DNA from: JBKCUK01 sp046318415
GTDB lineage: Bacteria > Pseudomonadota > Alphaproteobacteria > Caedimonadales > Caedimonadaceae
NCBI GenBank assembly: GCA_046318415.1
Contig: JBKCUK010000015.1
Span: forward strand, 1 to 64,000
Direction: 5' to 3'
Length of the DNA stretch: 64,000 nt
This document shows positions 1-8,846 of this stretch, one piece after another. The notes beneath the pieces were generated by a model. That model ran no database searches. It saw nothing but the letters and a program-made list of their open reading frames with translations, and was not told the origin of the DNA. Within the stretch, counting starts at the first letter, position 1. Each line of letters starts with the position of its first letter. A program made the position numbers and the translations under genes.

Positions 1-866
1 TCTCCCAACAGGGTGTCGACCTCGGCGGGACGATAAAACGCGGGGTCAATGACCACATGCCGCTGCCAGTCGAGATCGAGGTGGCCGAAGACCTCATCGA
101 GGAATTCCCGCACCGAGTGCTGGTGTCCCGAGGCGATGACATAGTCGGCGGGGCGGGACTGCTGCAGCATCAGCCACATCGCCTCGACGTAATCGCCCGC
201 GAAGCCCCAGTCGCGACGGGCGTCGATATTGCCCAACCGGAGTTCGTGCTGCAGCCCAAGCTTGATGCGGGTGGCGGCGCGGGTGATTTTGCGGGTGACG
301 AACGCCTCTCCGCGACGGGGGGATTCGTGATTGAAAAGAATGCCGCAGCAGGCGAACAGGTTGTAAGACTCGCGGTAGTTGATGGTCTGCCAGTGGGCGT
401 AGACCTTGGCGCAGGCGTAGGGGCTGCGGGGGTGGAAGGGGGTGGTTTCGGTCTGGGGGGATTCGGCGATTTTGCCGAACATTTCGCTGGAAGAGGCCTG
501 GTAAAAGCGGATGTCCTGCCCCGAGCGGTCGCGGAACTGGCGGACCGCCTCGAGGAGGCGGAGGGTGCCCAGGCCGGTCACGTCGACGGTGTGGACGGGC
601 ATTTCGAAGGAGAGCTTGACGTGACTTTGGGCCCCGAGGTGGTAGACCTCGCTGGGGCGGGAGAGCTCGAGCACCTCGTGGAGGTTGGAGCCATCGGACA
701 GATCGCAGGGGTGGAACTGGACCCGGGGATCCATGGGGAGGCCATACCGTAAATACGGGGCGAGACCATGCACCTGGTAGCCTTTGGCCAGCAGGAGTTC
801 GGCGAGATAAGTGCCGTCCTGCCCATGCACACCGGTAATCAGGGCGACGCGACCTTGGCAATCCAC
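1..866 (-). CDS. gmd: GDP-mannose 4,6-dehydratase, 3' end outside window (partial)
   Basis: Short-chain dehydrogenase that converts GDP-mannose to GDP-4-keto-6-deoxymannose, the first step to GDP-fucose, GDP-rhamnose or GDP-perosamine for surface glycans. Reading the minus strand from a GTG at 866, about 288 codons are in the window. The NAD-binding loop ITGVHGQDGTYLAELL is near residues 8-23, followed by VYHLGAQSHV and the ASSSEMFG segment; the catalytic Tyr-x3-Lys is in PRSPYACAK. The GTG is chosen because GGGAG lies seven bases upstream and no ATG comes earlier in frame. Two other frames are also open here, as expected at high G+C. The gene is visibly much richer in G+C than everything to the right of the tRNA, so it may not belong to the same genome (see findings). 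Family assignment is firm; the 3' end is missing. Confidence 0.9.
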   Translation of the reverse strand, partial: MDCQGRVALITGVHGQDGTYLAELLLAKGYQVHGLAPYLRYGLPMDPRVQFHPCDLSDGSNLHEVLELSRPSEVYHLGAQSHVKLSFEMPVHTVDVTGLGTLRLLEAVRQFRDRSGQDIRFYQASSSEMFGKIAESPQTETTPFHPRSPYACAKVYAHWQTINYRESYNLFACCGILFNHESPRRGEAFVTRKITRAATRIKLGLQHELRLGNIDARRDWGFAGDYVEAMWLMLQQSRPADYVIASGHQHSVREFLDEVFGHLDLDWQRHVVIDPAFYRPAEVDTLLG

Positions 867-990
867 AGAGTTTCTCCCTCAAGGCAGGGCCAGGACGGGG
901 GCAAGGCACGGTCCGGACGGGGGCGACGGTAGCCGCGCCGGTTTCCCCGCGTCAAGTTCCGTTCCCCTCGACTTCCTGACCGCCCGAGAG

Positions 991-1018
991 TTGACGCCAC
1001 TTCGGGATCCGATAAAAT
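991..1018 (+). promoter_or_regulatory. Sigma70-type promoter for tRNA-Asp
   Basis: TTGACG (991-996) and TAAAAT (1013-1018) are separated by 16 bases and lie just ahead of the tRNA start at 1035. This is a near-consensus housekeeping promoter. It lies on the G+C-rich left side of the composition break. Confidence 0.6.
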
Positions 1019-1034
1019 GACCCCTCAGTCAAGA

Positions 1035-1111
<77 letters not shown>

Positions 1112-1173
1112 CCATACATTGAATTCCACATATACAGAATCAGTGTCATCGCACACGCATCAGCCCCACCCCC

Positions 1174-1290
1174 GTCATCGCGAGCGAGGGGACCGAGCGT
1201 GGCGATCCAGGCTGTTTTTCATTGCCTGCTGCAGCGGTAACTCCTAAGAACATGGATTGCCACGTCGCTGACGCTCCTCGCAATGATGAC
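1174..1290. repeat. Palindromic (inverted) repeat element
   Basis: Two arms of about 38-40 bases, 1174-1211 and 1251-1290, are imperfect reverse complements. The left arm contains GCGAGCGAGG and GTGGCGATCCAGG; the right contains GGATTGCCACGTCG and CTCCTCGCAATGATGAC. The arms are separated by about 39 bases. The pattern resembles the GTGGCAATCCA type palindromic elements seen in intergenic DNA of many intracellular alphaproteobacteria (from memory, not searched). No second copy was noticed in this window. Confidence 0.6.
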
Positions 1291-1367
1291 TTGACTTATC
1301 CATGAATCATGAGGCGTTAATCTATTATCGAATATCATCGATTCTGATTTATTGACAAGGATTCATC

Positions 1368-3404
1368 ATGGCATTTTCTTCCATCACCCGCACACTTGGT
1401 CTTGTCACCTTGTTGGGATCTTCCCTATCACCGCTGCAGGCAACGGAAGTGCCGGACTTTGAGGATCTCCCTCCACAATCAACCCGCTTCGATGATCTTC
1501 CCGAAGACGCCGTCTTGCAGGTGATGACATTCTTGCCCGATCGCGACGTTGCAAGACTTGGCCTGACTTCCAAAGCCGTCAACGTGACTTCCAAAGCCCT
1601 CGAGACGACTTCCACAAAGGCGCTTCGAGCGATGGTTCATGGAACACCCCTTAAGTACGGCGTAGGTGAAGAGCATCACCTCCTGCAGGACTTGCCGACA
1701 TTGAGGGTCCAGCACATTTTAGAGCAAATTGCCCAAGAAGATCAGTACCTTGCGGTGCCAATGAATTCAGATCTTTGCGCCCTGATGCCAGAGACGCTCA
1801 GACTGGCGGATCTTGCGGATTGGCGGGCCCAATTGCCTCTCGCCATGCCGTTGTATGAGGCCGCCTTTGGCAAAGACTTCCCCGACACCCAGGTGGACTT
1901 GGCGCTGCAGCACCTGTTGGCGGTGTTGGACACCCGCGTTTACGTCCAGCGCCATAACGTCAATAAAAGTTTCGCGCAGTTTGCAGCCAAGAAAGCGCAG
2001 AGTCTGATTCAAAGCCTGCAAAACCAACGGCAAGCACGTCCTTTTGTGAATTTATTGCATGGCAACGCGGATGGAGCGCTCCTTGCGACCCAACCCCACA
2101 CCCTTGTCTTCAGCGATGCCGAACTAACCCAGCCAGAGACCCAACAAAAACTCAATAAGATTCTGGCAACACAAACCGCAGACCACGCCCACCCTGTGAT
2201 ACTCAGCGTGGGGTATAATCCTCAATTACTCAAAGAGGGTACCCTGCATCTAGGTAGTTATCGGCTGCCGTTCAAGTTGTGCAACCTGACGGTGACCAAT
2301 CCCTCAGGAAACGTCACAAGCACTGGGTCTTGGTTTCTTAGTAAACAAAAAAAACTTATCTCTTTGCGCTTGGCGGGATTCCAAAACATCTACCAAATCG
2401 GGAGGGGGTTACTCGATGATTGCAGCAGCTTGACCAGCGTGGATCTGTCATCCTTCAAAAATGTGAGCCAAATCGGGAGCGATTTCCTCTCAGGGTGCAG
2501 CAGCATGACCAGCGTAGATCTGTCACCCTTCAAGAGGGTGACCCAAATTGGGAGCCATTTCCTCTATAGATGCTGCGCTTTAACCAGCTTAGATCTCTCT
2601 GTTTTCAAAAATGTCACGGTGATCAGCGACTCTTTCCTTGTGTGGTGCGCCGGCTTGACGCACTTGGATCTCTCCGCTTTCAAGAAGGTGACCCAAATTG
2701 GCTCGAGTTTCCTCAGCGTATGCACCGGCTTGACCAGTTTGAATCTCTCAGCCTTCAAGAAGGTGACCCAAATTGGGGCTAGTTTCCTCTCTAGTTGCAG
2801 CGCCTTGACCAGTTTGGATCTCTCATCCTTCAAGAATGTCACCCAAGTTGGGGTTAATTTCCTCTATGGTTGCAGCAGCTTAACCAGCGTGGATCTTTCC
2901 CCCTTCAAGAACGTCACAATAATCGAGGGCAATTTCCTCTACGACTGCGGCGCCCTGACCCATGTGGATCTCTCTGGATTTAGGAATGTCAAGGAAATTA
3001 GAGGCTGGTTTCTCTCTGGTTGCAGACGTTTAACCAGTGTGGATCTCTCTGCTTTCAAAAATGTGACCACAATTGGGTCCTGTTTTCTCATTGGTTGCAG
3101 CAGCTTGACCAGCGTGAATCTCTCACCCTTGAGAAATGTAACCCACATTGGCTTTCATTTCCTTTACGGGTGCAGCGGCTTGACCGGCGTAGATCTCTCA
3201 TCCTTTGGGGGTGTCCATAACATTTCTGATAATTTCCTCGCCAAATGCAGTGGCTTGACCAGCGTGGACCTTTCAGGATTGAGAAACGTCAAGCAAATCT
3301 GTCCAGGCTTCATCTCGAATTGCACCGCCCTCACACCCGAGGCACAAAAGCACGTTCGCGCCTTTTGCAAGAAGCGGGGCATGGAGTGGAAGCCAGAAAA
3401 ATAA
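1368..3404 (+). CDS. Secreted F-box-like protein with 25-residue leucine-rich repeats
   Basis: 678 residues. Residues 1-25 are a Sec signal peptide ending in SPLQA. Residues about 41-75 (FDDLPEDAVLQVMTFLP followed by RDVARLGLTSKAVN) match the F-box pattern. Residues about 330-655 are 13 tandem repeats of 25 residues with the consensus LTSVDLSxFKNVTxIGxxFLxGC, the BspA/TpLRR type of leucine-rich repeat; each repeat ends in Cys. At DNA level this gives a 75-base period from about 2350 to 3330. F-boxes bind Skp1 in eukaryotic SCF ubiquitin ligases and LRRs often select substrates, so a role as an exported effector acting on host ubiquitination is inferred. RBS-like AAGGA lies ahead of the ATG. 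A terminator follows at 3457. Confidence 0.85.
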   Translation: MAFSSITRTLGLVTLLGSSLSPLQATEVPDFEDLPPQSTRFDDLPEDAVLQVMTFLPDRDVARLGLTSKAVNVTSKALETTSTKALRAMVHGTPLKYGVGEEHHLLQDLPTLRVQHILEQIAQEDQYLAVPMNSDLCALMPETLRLADLADWRAQLPLAMPLYEAAFGKDFPDTQVDLALQHLLAVLDTRVYVQRHNVNKSFAQFAAKKAQSLIQSLQNQRQARPFVNLLHGNADGALLATQPHTLVFSDAELTQPETQQKLNKILATQTADHAHPVILSVGYNPQLLKEGTLHLGSYRLPFKLCNLTVTNPSGNVTSTGSWFLSKQKKLISLRLAGFQNIYQIGRGLLDDCSSLTSVDLSSFKNVSQIGSDFLSGCSSMTSVDLSPFKRVTQIGSHFLYRCCALTSLDLSVFKNVTVISDSFLVWCAGLTHLDLSAFKKVTQIGSSFLSVCTGLTSLNLSAFKKVTQIGASFLSSCSALTSLDLSSFKNVTQVGVNFLYGCSSLTSVDLSPFKNVTIIEGNFLYDCGALTHVDLSGFRNVKEIRGWFLSGCRRLTSVDLSAFKNVTTIGSCFLIGCSSLTSVNLSPLRNVTHIGFHFLYGCSGLTGVDLSSFGGVHNISDNFLAKCSGLTSVDLSGLRNVKQICPGFISNCTALTPEAQKHVRAFCKKRGMEWKPEK

Positions 3405-3456
3405 AAGCGATTTTCATAAGCATCTCTCTGACCCAATTTGCGGTCAGGATCAAAAG

Positions 3457-3475
3457 GAGGCGCCCCGCCTCTTTT
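3457..3475 (+). terminator. Rho-independent terminator
   Basis: GAGGCG-CCC-CGCCTC forms a perfect six-base stem followed by TTTT and preceded by AAAA, so it can work in both directions. It lies between the convergent LRR gene and the GGDEF-EAL gene. Confidence 0.65.
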
Positions 3476-3564
3476 CATTTTTGGGGCGTCTCCAGTTTTT
3501 ATTTTACTCTCATCAACACACGGTATCAGGAAGGCGAGGCGTAATGTTGTCCACTGAATGCGCC

Positions 3565-5508
3565 CTACCCGCTGGAAGACTTAATCTCCAGGCATCTTCC
3601 TGAGTGCAGGATAGCCTCAATCGCCTGGGCCGAGAGGGGTTTTGAGAAAAGGTACCCCTGGCCGTAATCGGCCTCTAGGGCAACCAATTGGCTTAATTGC
3701 TGGGGTAACTCGATGCCCTCTGCGATCACTGAAAGCCCTAAAAGCTTCGCTAAGCGGATGATAACGCGGGTCAGGTTTTGGTCTGTCTGGCTTTCGTGCA
3801 ATCGAGCAATAAAACTTTGATCCACCTTTAATGATGAGAAGGGCAACTGGCTCAAATAGCGTAGGGACGAATATCCCGTCCCAAAGTCATCGATGGCAAT
3901 ACCAATACCCCTCGAGCGAATACGATTAAACAGCGCGGTTACACGATCCAAATTGCCAATAAGTGTGGACTCGGTTACCTCAAGCAGCAAATGCCTTGCA
4001 GCGAGTCCACTGTTTTCCAGCGCCCCTTCAACACACTGCACAAAATCCAACTGCTCAAGCTGGAAAGCTGACACATTCACGCTCATATAAGGGGGGGTCT
4101 CGCCGCAGAGGTGGTGCCATTGTTTTATTTGCTGACAACTTTTCTCAAGCACCCATTGACCAAGATCGGAAATCAAGCGGGTCTCTTCTGCAAGGGGAAT
4201 GAAATCAACAGGTGACAAGGTACCAAAATCAGGATGATTCCAGCGCAGCAAAGCTTCAAAGCCAGCAATTTTATGACTTTTTAACTCGACAATAGGTTGG
4301 TAGAGAATATCCATCTCACCCCGTTCGATGGCATGCTTTAATCCCCGCTCAAGGGTCAGGCGTTGCAGAGATTGAACGCGCATGGATGCATCGAAAAATT
4401 CAATACACCCGATTCCCCGTTTTTTTGCGCTGTGCATGGCAAGGGCAGCATCACTTAAAAGTTGCTCGGGATCCGATGGCTGGTCCAGGGTGACGAGGAT
4501 ACCAACACTGGCCGTCACACTGAGCTCATGATCCGCAATCACAATGGGCTCCTTTAAGGCATCTAAAATACGCAGGGCCAAACTCTCAACAGCGTCCCGC
4601 TCCCACATGCGCGGCAAGAGAATGGCAAATTCGTCCCCTGCAAGGCGCGCCATGGTGTCCTCGCTGCGGATGCGTCCCAGCACACGTTCTGCAAACAAAC
4701 GCAGCAAGGTATTGCCGTTCTCATGCCCAAGGGTATCGTTAATTTGCTTAAACCCATCGATATCCAGGAAAAAGAGCGTATATTTTGTGCCACGCAGCCT
4801 TTCTTGATGTAAACGATCTAAGAATAAGCGGCGATTGGGCAACGCGGTAATTGCATCAAATACGGCATCATGGGCAAGACGTTGCTGTTGAATTTTTTGT
4901 TCCGTCAAATCAACAAGTGTACCTGCAACCCTCAGCGCCTGGCCGTTGGAGTTGAATTTTGCGGCTGCACGCACCAAGAGCCATATATAATGTCCCCGTC
5001 GATGTAACACCCGAAACTCGCACCAAAAATTCTCAGAACTTTTTTGCAGATAAGAGCGAAAAGCATTATTGACGATTTCTAAATCTGCTGGGTGGATTCG
5101 GGACAAAAGATAATCAGCTTTCAACTCTTGCAAAGCTGGAAAACCAAGCATTTCTCGCATTCTGGCAGAGGCCCATATTTCGCCAGTTTCAACATTCCAA
5201 TCCCAAAATCCCTCTCCAGAGGCATGCGCAATAAGTTCATACCGCTCATGGTCGTTCACCCGCGCGCTGTCTTCGGTTGTTGACCCTGGGGATTTTTCCA
5301 AAAAACCATTGAGAGGACATGAAGATGCAGGATGACTGACAGTTAAATTCGCACATAGCTGTGCGTAGGTTGCATCAACGAGGCGGATAAGAAGCTCGGT
5401 ATCAAGTTGGCCGCCTTTACAGGATTGCTGATACTGCTGATAAAGCAGGGGATGCAGGGCATCCTTGGCATCAATGCGATCCATCGGGATACCCAACCAT
5501 AGCTGCAT
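3565..5508 (-). CDS. PAS-GGDEF-EAL cyclic-di-GMP turnover protein
   Basis: 647 residues, cytoplasmic, no membrane segment. Order: N-terminal region with no recognised fold (1-85), PAS/PAC domain (about 88-210, with WDWNVETGEIW), GGDEF domain (about 215-375) and EAL domain (about 385-630). The active-site loop reads AGDEF (290-294) instead of GGDEF, and an RxxD inhibitory site (RSED, 281-284) sits five residues before it, so cyclase activity is possible. The EAL domain keeps FEALLRW (417-423) and DDFGTGYSSL, which suits phosphodiesterase activity. The PAS domain probably senses a cytoplasmic signal. An alternative start is the Met at residue 9. It is a single gene, not in an operon. Confidence 0.93.
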   Translation of the reverse strand: MQLWLGIPMDRIDAKDALHPLLYQQYQQSCKGGQLDTELLIRLVDATYAQLCANLTVSHPASSCPLNGFLEKSPGSTTEDSARVNDHERYELIAHASGEGFWDWNVETGEIWASARMREMLGFPALQELKADYLLSRIHPADLEIVNNAFRSYLQKSSENFWCEFRVLHRRGHYIWLLVRAAAKFNSNGQALRVAGTLVDLTEQKIQQQRLAHDAVFDAITALPNRRLFLDRLHQERLRGTKYTLFFLDIDGFKQINDTLGHENGNTLLRLFAERVLGRIRSEDTMARLAGDEFAILLPRMWERDAVESLALRILDALKEPIVIADHELSVTASVGILVTLDQPSDPEQLLSDAALAMHSAKKRGIGCIEFFDASMRVQSLQRLTLERGLKHAIERGEMDILYQPIVELKSHKIAGFEALLRWNHPDFGTLSPVDFIPLAEETRLISDLGQWVLEKSCQQIKQWHHLCGETPPYMSVNVSAFQLEQLDFVQCVEGALENSGLAARHLLLEVTESTLIGNLDRVTALFNRIRSRGIGIAIDDFGTGYSSLRYLSQLPFSSLKVDQSFIARLHESQTDQNLTRVIIRLAKLLGLSVIAEGIELPQQLSQLVALEADYGQGYLFSKPLSAQAIEAILHSGRCLEIKSSSG

Positions 5509-5655
5509 GGACTATCAAGCAAAATGGCAAGCACCCATTGCGCAGCTCCTCATTTCGCCTGAGCATCCTGATACCTCCTTATTTTCTCTCACTTTCCCCC
5601 AACAGGCTTAAGAAAAACTTAAAGCGAGGTATTTTAGTAAAAGAGGACTCACCCC

Positions 5656-6189
5656 CTAGAGCATGCGACGCAGGACCCCATCACGTCGAATGAAGTGGTG
5701 ATAAAGCGATCCGGCCACATGCAGAACAAGGGCGATCATCACGATGGTTCCAGTCACTTCGTGGGTTTCGTAAAAGAATCCAGCAGCAGGTGTTTTTTCA
5801 GAAAAAACCGGAGGAATGGTAAAGACACCAAAATAATTAATGCCATAACCGCCAAGTAAGCTCATCAGTATACCGCTTAAGGGCATTAAAAAAAGACAAA
5901 TATAAAGCAGCACAATATTAGCCCGGGCCGCCCACTTCACAATTTGGGGCGTCCTTTCTGGCAGCGGAATAAAGCCATTTTGCATGCGCCATAGCGCACG
6001 TGCAAACATGAAGACGAAAACCGTCACACCAAAGGATTTATGCAGGGTATAAACCGTCATTTTGGTGGCCCCCGCCTCAAGATCCCCCATAAAAAGGCCA
6101 ACCCCTAGGATGACAATAAAGACAACGCCGATTCCCCAATGAAATAAGCGACTTAGGGTGCCATACCGGGTCGGATTATCTTGCATCAT
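5656..6189 (-). CDS. Cytochrome b561
   Basis: 177-residue integral membrane di-haem cytochrome with four hydrophobic segments. It passes electrons from quinol or other donors at the inner membrane. Haem-ligand histidines are visible in RLFHWGIG, TLHKSFGV, ETHEVTG and LHVAGSLYHHF, the expected positions for the bacterial b561 family. The frame is open for another 27 codons upstream, but GGAGG stands six bases before the ATG at 6189, which decides the start. It is transcribed divergently from rpsA. Confidence 0.9.
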   Translation of the reverse strand: MMQDNPTRYGTLSRLFHWGIGVVFIVILGVGLFMGDLEAGATKMTVYTLHKSFGVTVFVFMFARALWRMQNGFIPLPERTPQIVKWAARANIVLLYICLFLMPLSGILMSLLGGYGINYFGVFTIPPVFSEKTPAAGFFYETHEVTGTIVMIALVLHVAGSLYHHFIRRDGVLRRML

Positions 6190-6271
6190 ACTGGGCCTCC
6201 ATTGTTGTTTATTTATTCTCGTATCGTTTAATGCATTGCATCGGCTGCGATCCCAGAGTATAGAATTCATG

Positions 6272-6299
6272 GTTGACTTGATTGTTCAATGAAGTCAAC
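6272..6299. promoter_or_regulatory. Inverted repeat between cytochrome b561 and rpsA
   Basis: GTTGACTT (6272-6279) and AAGTCAAC (6292-6299) are perfect reverse complements around a 12-base spacer. It lies about 80 bases ahead of the rpsA start codon and overlaps a TTGACT that could be a -35 box. It could be an operator or a hairpin in the rpsA leader. Confidence 0.45.
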
Positions 6300-6379
6300 G
6301 ACGCAATACAAAAGCTGCCCATGCGGGGTACACCAGCTGTTGCTTTGCGTATTTGTCCTTGAAAGGAAATTTATCTATC

Positions 6380-8125
6380 ATGTCTACAGAATCCATGGAA
6401 AATTTTGCTGCCTTGCTTGAAGCAACGCCGGCCGGCTCCCTTGATTTGGTTGGGTCAGTTGTTAAGGGCTTTGTGGTTGCCATCGACGGCGATAGCGCCA
6501 TTATCGATGTGGGACTCAAGTCCGAAGGCCGCGTCACACTCACAGAATTTTCGATTGCAAATCGTCCTGCCACCATTAAGCCCGGTGATACCGTTGACGT
6601 GTTCATCGAGCGCATGGAAAACCGCGATGGTTTGATCGTCCTCAGCCACGAAAAGGCAAAGCGCGAAGCCGCTTGGCTGGATCTCGAGCAGTCGTTCAAA
6701 GCGAATCAGTCTGTTAAGGGTATCATCTTTGGCCGCGTTAAGGGTGGCTTCACGGTGGACCTGGGTGGTGCTGTGGCGTTCTTGCCTGGCAGCCAGCTGG
6801 ACATTCGCCCCATCAAGGACCCAAGCCCCTTGATGAATATCGAGCAACCATTTGTCATTTTGAAGATGGACCGCTCACGCGGCAATATCGTGGTTTCACG
6901 CCGCGCGATTATGGAAGAGTCTCGTTCTGAGGCCCGTTCTGAGCTGCTCTCCACCATTGAAGAAGGTAAGATCCTTGATGGTGTGGTCAAGAATGTCACC
7001 GACTACGGTGCGTTCATTGACTTGGGCGGTGTGGATGGTCTTCTGCACGTCACCGACATTTCCTGGAAGCGCATTAATCATCCTTCCGAAGTGCTGCACT
7101 TGGGTCAAAGCATCAAGGTTCAGGTCATTCGCTACAACCGCGACACCAACCGTATCTCCCTTGGCATGAAGCAACTGGAGAGCGATCCTTGGGGCGGCAT
7201 CGAAGCCCGTTACCCAGTGGGCAACAAGGTACGTGGTAAGATCACCAACATCACCGACTACGGTGCGTTTGTTGAGCTGGAAGAGGGTATCGAAGGTCTG
7301 GTCCACGTGTCCGAGATGAGCTGGACAAAGAAGAACATTCATCCAGGTAAGCTGGTTTCCAGCAGCCAAGACGTTGAGGTCATGGTCCTTGAAGTAGATC
7401 CTCAAAAGCGCCGCATTGCCCTTGGCATGAAGCAATGCAACGAGAACCCATGGAAGGTTGTTGCAGACCAATACCCAGCCGGCACCGAGTTCGAAGGCGA
7501 AGTGCGCAACATTACCGAATTTGGTTTGTTCGTGGCTGTATCCAACGAGCTGGATGGTATGGTTCACATGTCCGACCTCTCTTGGGAGATGCCTGGCGAA
7601 GAAGCCATCAAGACCTTTAAGCGCGGTGAAAAAGTGCGCGTGAAAGTCCTTGAGGTGGATGCTGAGAAGGAGCGCATTGCCCTTGGAATCAAGCAATTGC
7701 AGTCTGATCCATTTGCAGCTGGCCTTGCTGAAATCAAGAAGGGCGACATCGTAACCTGTGAAGTCACCACCATCACTGAGGGTGGTCTTGAGGTACGCGT
7801 TGGCACATCTGGTCTTCCAGGCTTCATCAAGAAGGTGGACTTGGCCAGGGAACGCGCCGATCAACGACCAGAGCGTTTTGCTGTTGGTGAAAAGGTTGAT
7901 GCCAAGGTAATGTCCATCGAGCGCAGCACACGCCGCGTCAATCTCTCCATCAAGGGCCGCGAAGTCCAGGAAGAGAAAGAGGCCGTTGCCGCCTATGGTT
8001 CGACCGACAGTGGCGCCAGCCTCGGCAATATCTTGGGCGCAGCCTTTAACAAGGTGAAGGACCAAGCTGCTGAAGCTGCAAGTGAAGAGCCCAAGGCTTC
8101 CAAGACCAAGAAAAAAGCTGAATAG
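6380..8125 (+). CDS. rpsA: 30S ribosomal protein S1
   Basis: 581 residues with six S1 (OB-fold) domains at roughly 30-95, 115-180, 200-270, 285-355, 372-442 and 458-525; the middle domains carry the repeated VTDYGAFIDLGG/ITDYGAFVELEEG signature. S1 recruits mRNA leaders to the 30S subunit. The C-terminal tail is Ala/Lys/Glu rich. The ATG at 6380 is chosen over an upstream in-frame TTG because it gives the usual alphaproteobacterial N-terminus (MSTESMENFAALLE) and has AGGA upstream. The usual cmk gene is not directly upstream here. A strong terminator follows. Confidence 0.97.
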   Translation: MSTESMENFAALLEATPAGSLDLVGSVVKGFVVAIDGDSAIIDVGLKSEGRVTLTEFSIANRPATIKPGDTVDVFIERMENRDGLIVLSHEKAKREAAWLDLEQSFKANQSVKGIIFGRVKGGFTVDLGGAVAFLPGSQLDIRPIKDPSPLMNIEQPFVILKMDRSRGNIVVSRRAIMEESRSEARSELLSTIEEGKILDGVVKNVTDYGAFIDLGGVDGLLHVTDISWKRINHPSEVLHLGQSIKVQVIRYNRDTNRISLGMKQLESDPWGGIEARYPVGNKVRGKITNITDYGAFVELEEGIEGLVHVSEMSWTKKNIHPGKLVSSSQDVEVMVLEVDPQKRRIALGMKQCNENPWKVVADQYPAGTEFEGEVRNITEFGLFVAVSNELDGMVHMSDLSWEMPGEEAIKTFKRGEKVRVKVLEVDAEKERIALGIKQLQSDPFAAGLAEIKKGDIVTCEVTTITEGGLEVRVGTSGLPGFIKKVDLARERADQRPERFAVGEKVDAKVMSIERSTRRVNLSIKGREVQEEKEAVAAYGSTDSGASLGNILGAAFNKVKDQAAEAASEEPKASKTKKKAE

Positions 8126-8150
8126 CTTTTAAATCATCCACGTTATTGTT

Positions 8151-8179
8151 AAGGGGGCACCAGCCCCCTTTCTTTTTTG
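8151..8179 (+). terminator. rpsA terminator
   Basis: AAGGGGGC-acca-GCCCCCTT stem followed by a T-rich tract (8171-8178). It begins 25 bases after the rpsA stop codon. Confidence 0.9.
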
Positions 8180-8268
8180 CCTTTTGGCTCGTTGCTCGGC
8201 AGCCAGTACATCTTGTTCTTATGCTCACCGCGCCCCGTTTTTTTGTGGGTAACCCCAATGGTGTACTA

Positions 8269-8293
8269 GCCGCTCTTTGCGGCACTTTTTTTT
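8269..8293 (+). terminator. Second terminator-like hairpin downstream of rpsA
   Basis: GCCGC-tcttt-GCGGC stem followed by AC and a run of nine T. No coding region lies between this hairpin and the rpsA terminator about 90 bases earlier, so it either backs up that terminator or ends an independent short transcript. Confidence 0.55.
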
Positions 8294-8459
8294 CACCAGG
8301 CATAATCCATCTCTTAAAAAGGATATTAGCTTAATCATCCTGAGGCATGTATTTAAATTTATAATTCTCATGATCTTAAGCTGGCATGTTACGATGGTCT
8401 ATTGAACTTTAGATGCAACAGGGGTAAGTAAGCATATAGAAGACAAGGGACGACCTGAT

Positions 8460-8846
8460 ATGGATAAGAAATTCATTGCCACACTCGATCTTTTAAAAGA
8501 ACGCTATACGGTGATTGCTGAATCTAAGCCTCTTGGGGTAGGCATCCATCAAAATATCATCGATGCCAATTCTGATATTAAGCCTTTTGCGGTACGCCGC
8601 GCCTTGCAGTGGCATACGGGTTCGCCTCAGTACCTTAAAAACATCATAGAGCATACCCACCGCGTTCACCTGGACGGATCAGAGGCCGAGCCCATCACCG
8701 AAGAACAAAGAGAGGTCGCTCGGAAAACTTTGAACGAGCGCGAAGAGCGCGCCCAAGAAATCCGCAACCAACGCCGGCAAGAACGCTTTACCGCCCGAGA
8801 CCAAGAAGCGTTGCAACGCCTGATGTCTAAATTTGCGAGAGATTAG
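8460..8846 (+). CDS. ProQ/FinO-domain RNA chaperone
   Basis: 128 residues. The N-terminal 85 residues form a ProQ/FINO domain: the segment PLGVGIHQNIIDAN, then VRRALQWHTGSPQYLKNI and HLDGSEAEPIT line up with the family core that binds structured RNA ends. The C-terminal 40 residues are charged and probably helical, rich in Arg and Glu. It is short compared with E. coli ProQ (about 230) and lacks its C-terminal Tudor-like domain, as is usual for minimal ProQ proteins. AAGGGA lies about nine bases before the ATG. Expected to act on small RNAs and mRNA 3' ends. Confidence 0.85.
   Translation: MDKKFIATLDLLKERYTVIAESKPLGVGIHQNIIDANSDIKPFAVRRALQWHTGSPQYLKNIIEHTHRVHLDGSEAEPITEEQREVARKTLNEREERAQEIRNQRRQERFTARDQEALQRLMSKFARD

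Noticed and set aside
57..909. Long open frames on both strands opposite or overlapping gmd
   Set aside because: They are products of high G+C; only the gmd frame shows a known protein with catalytic motifs and an RBS.
2350..3330. 75-base periodic repeats that might be a CRISPR or minisatellite
   Set aside because: No spacer structure; the period equals 25 codons and the repeats encode LRRs in frame.
6896..8065. 389-codon open frame antisense to rpsA
   Set aside because: Lies wholly opposite S1 domains; the reverse of repeated S1 coding sequence. No RBS or recognisable domain.
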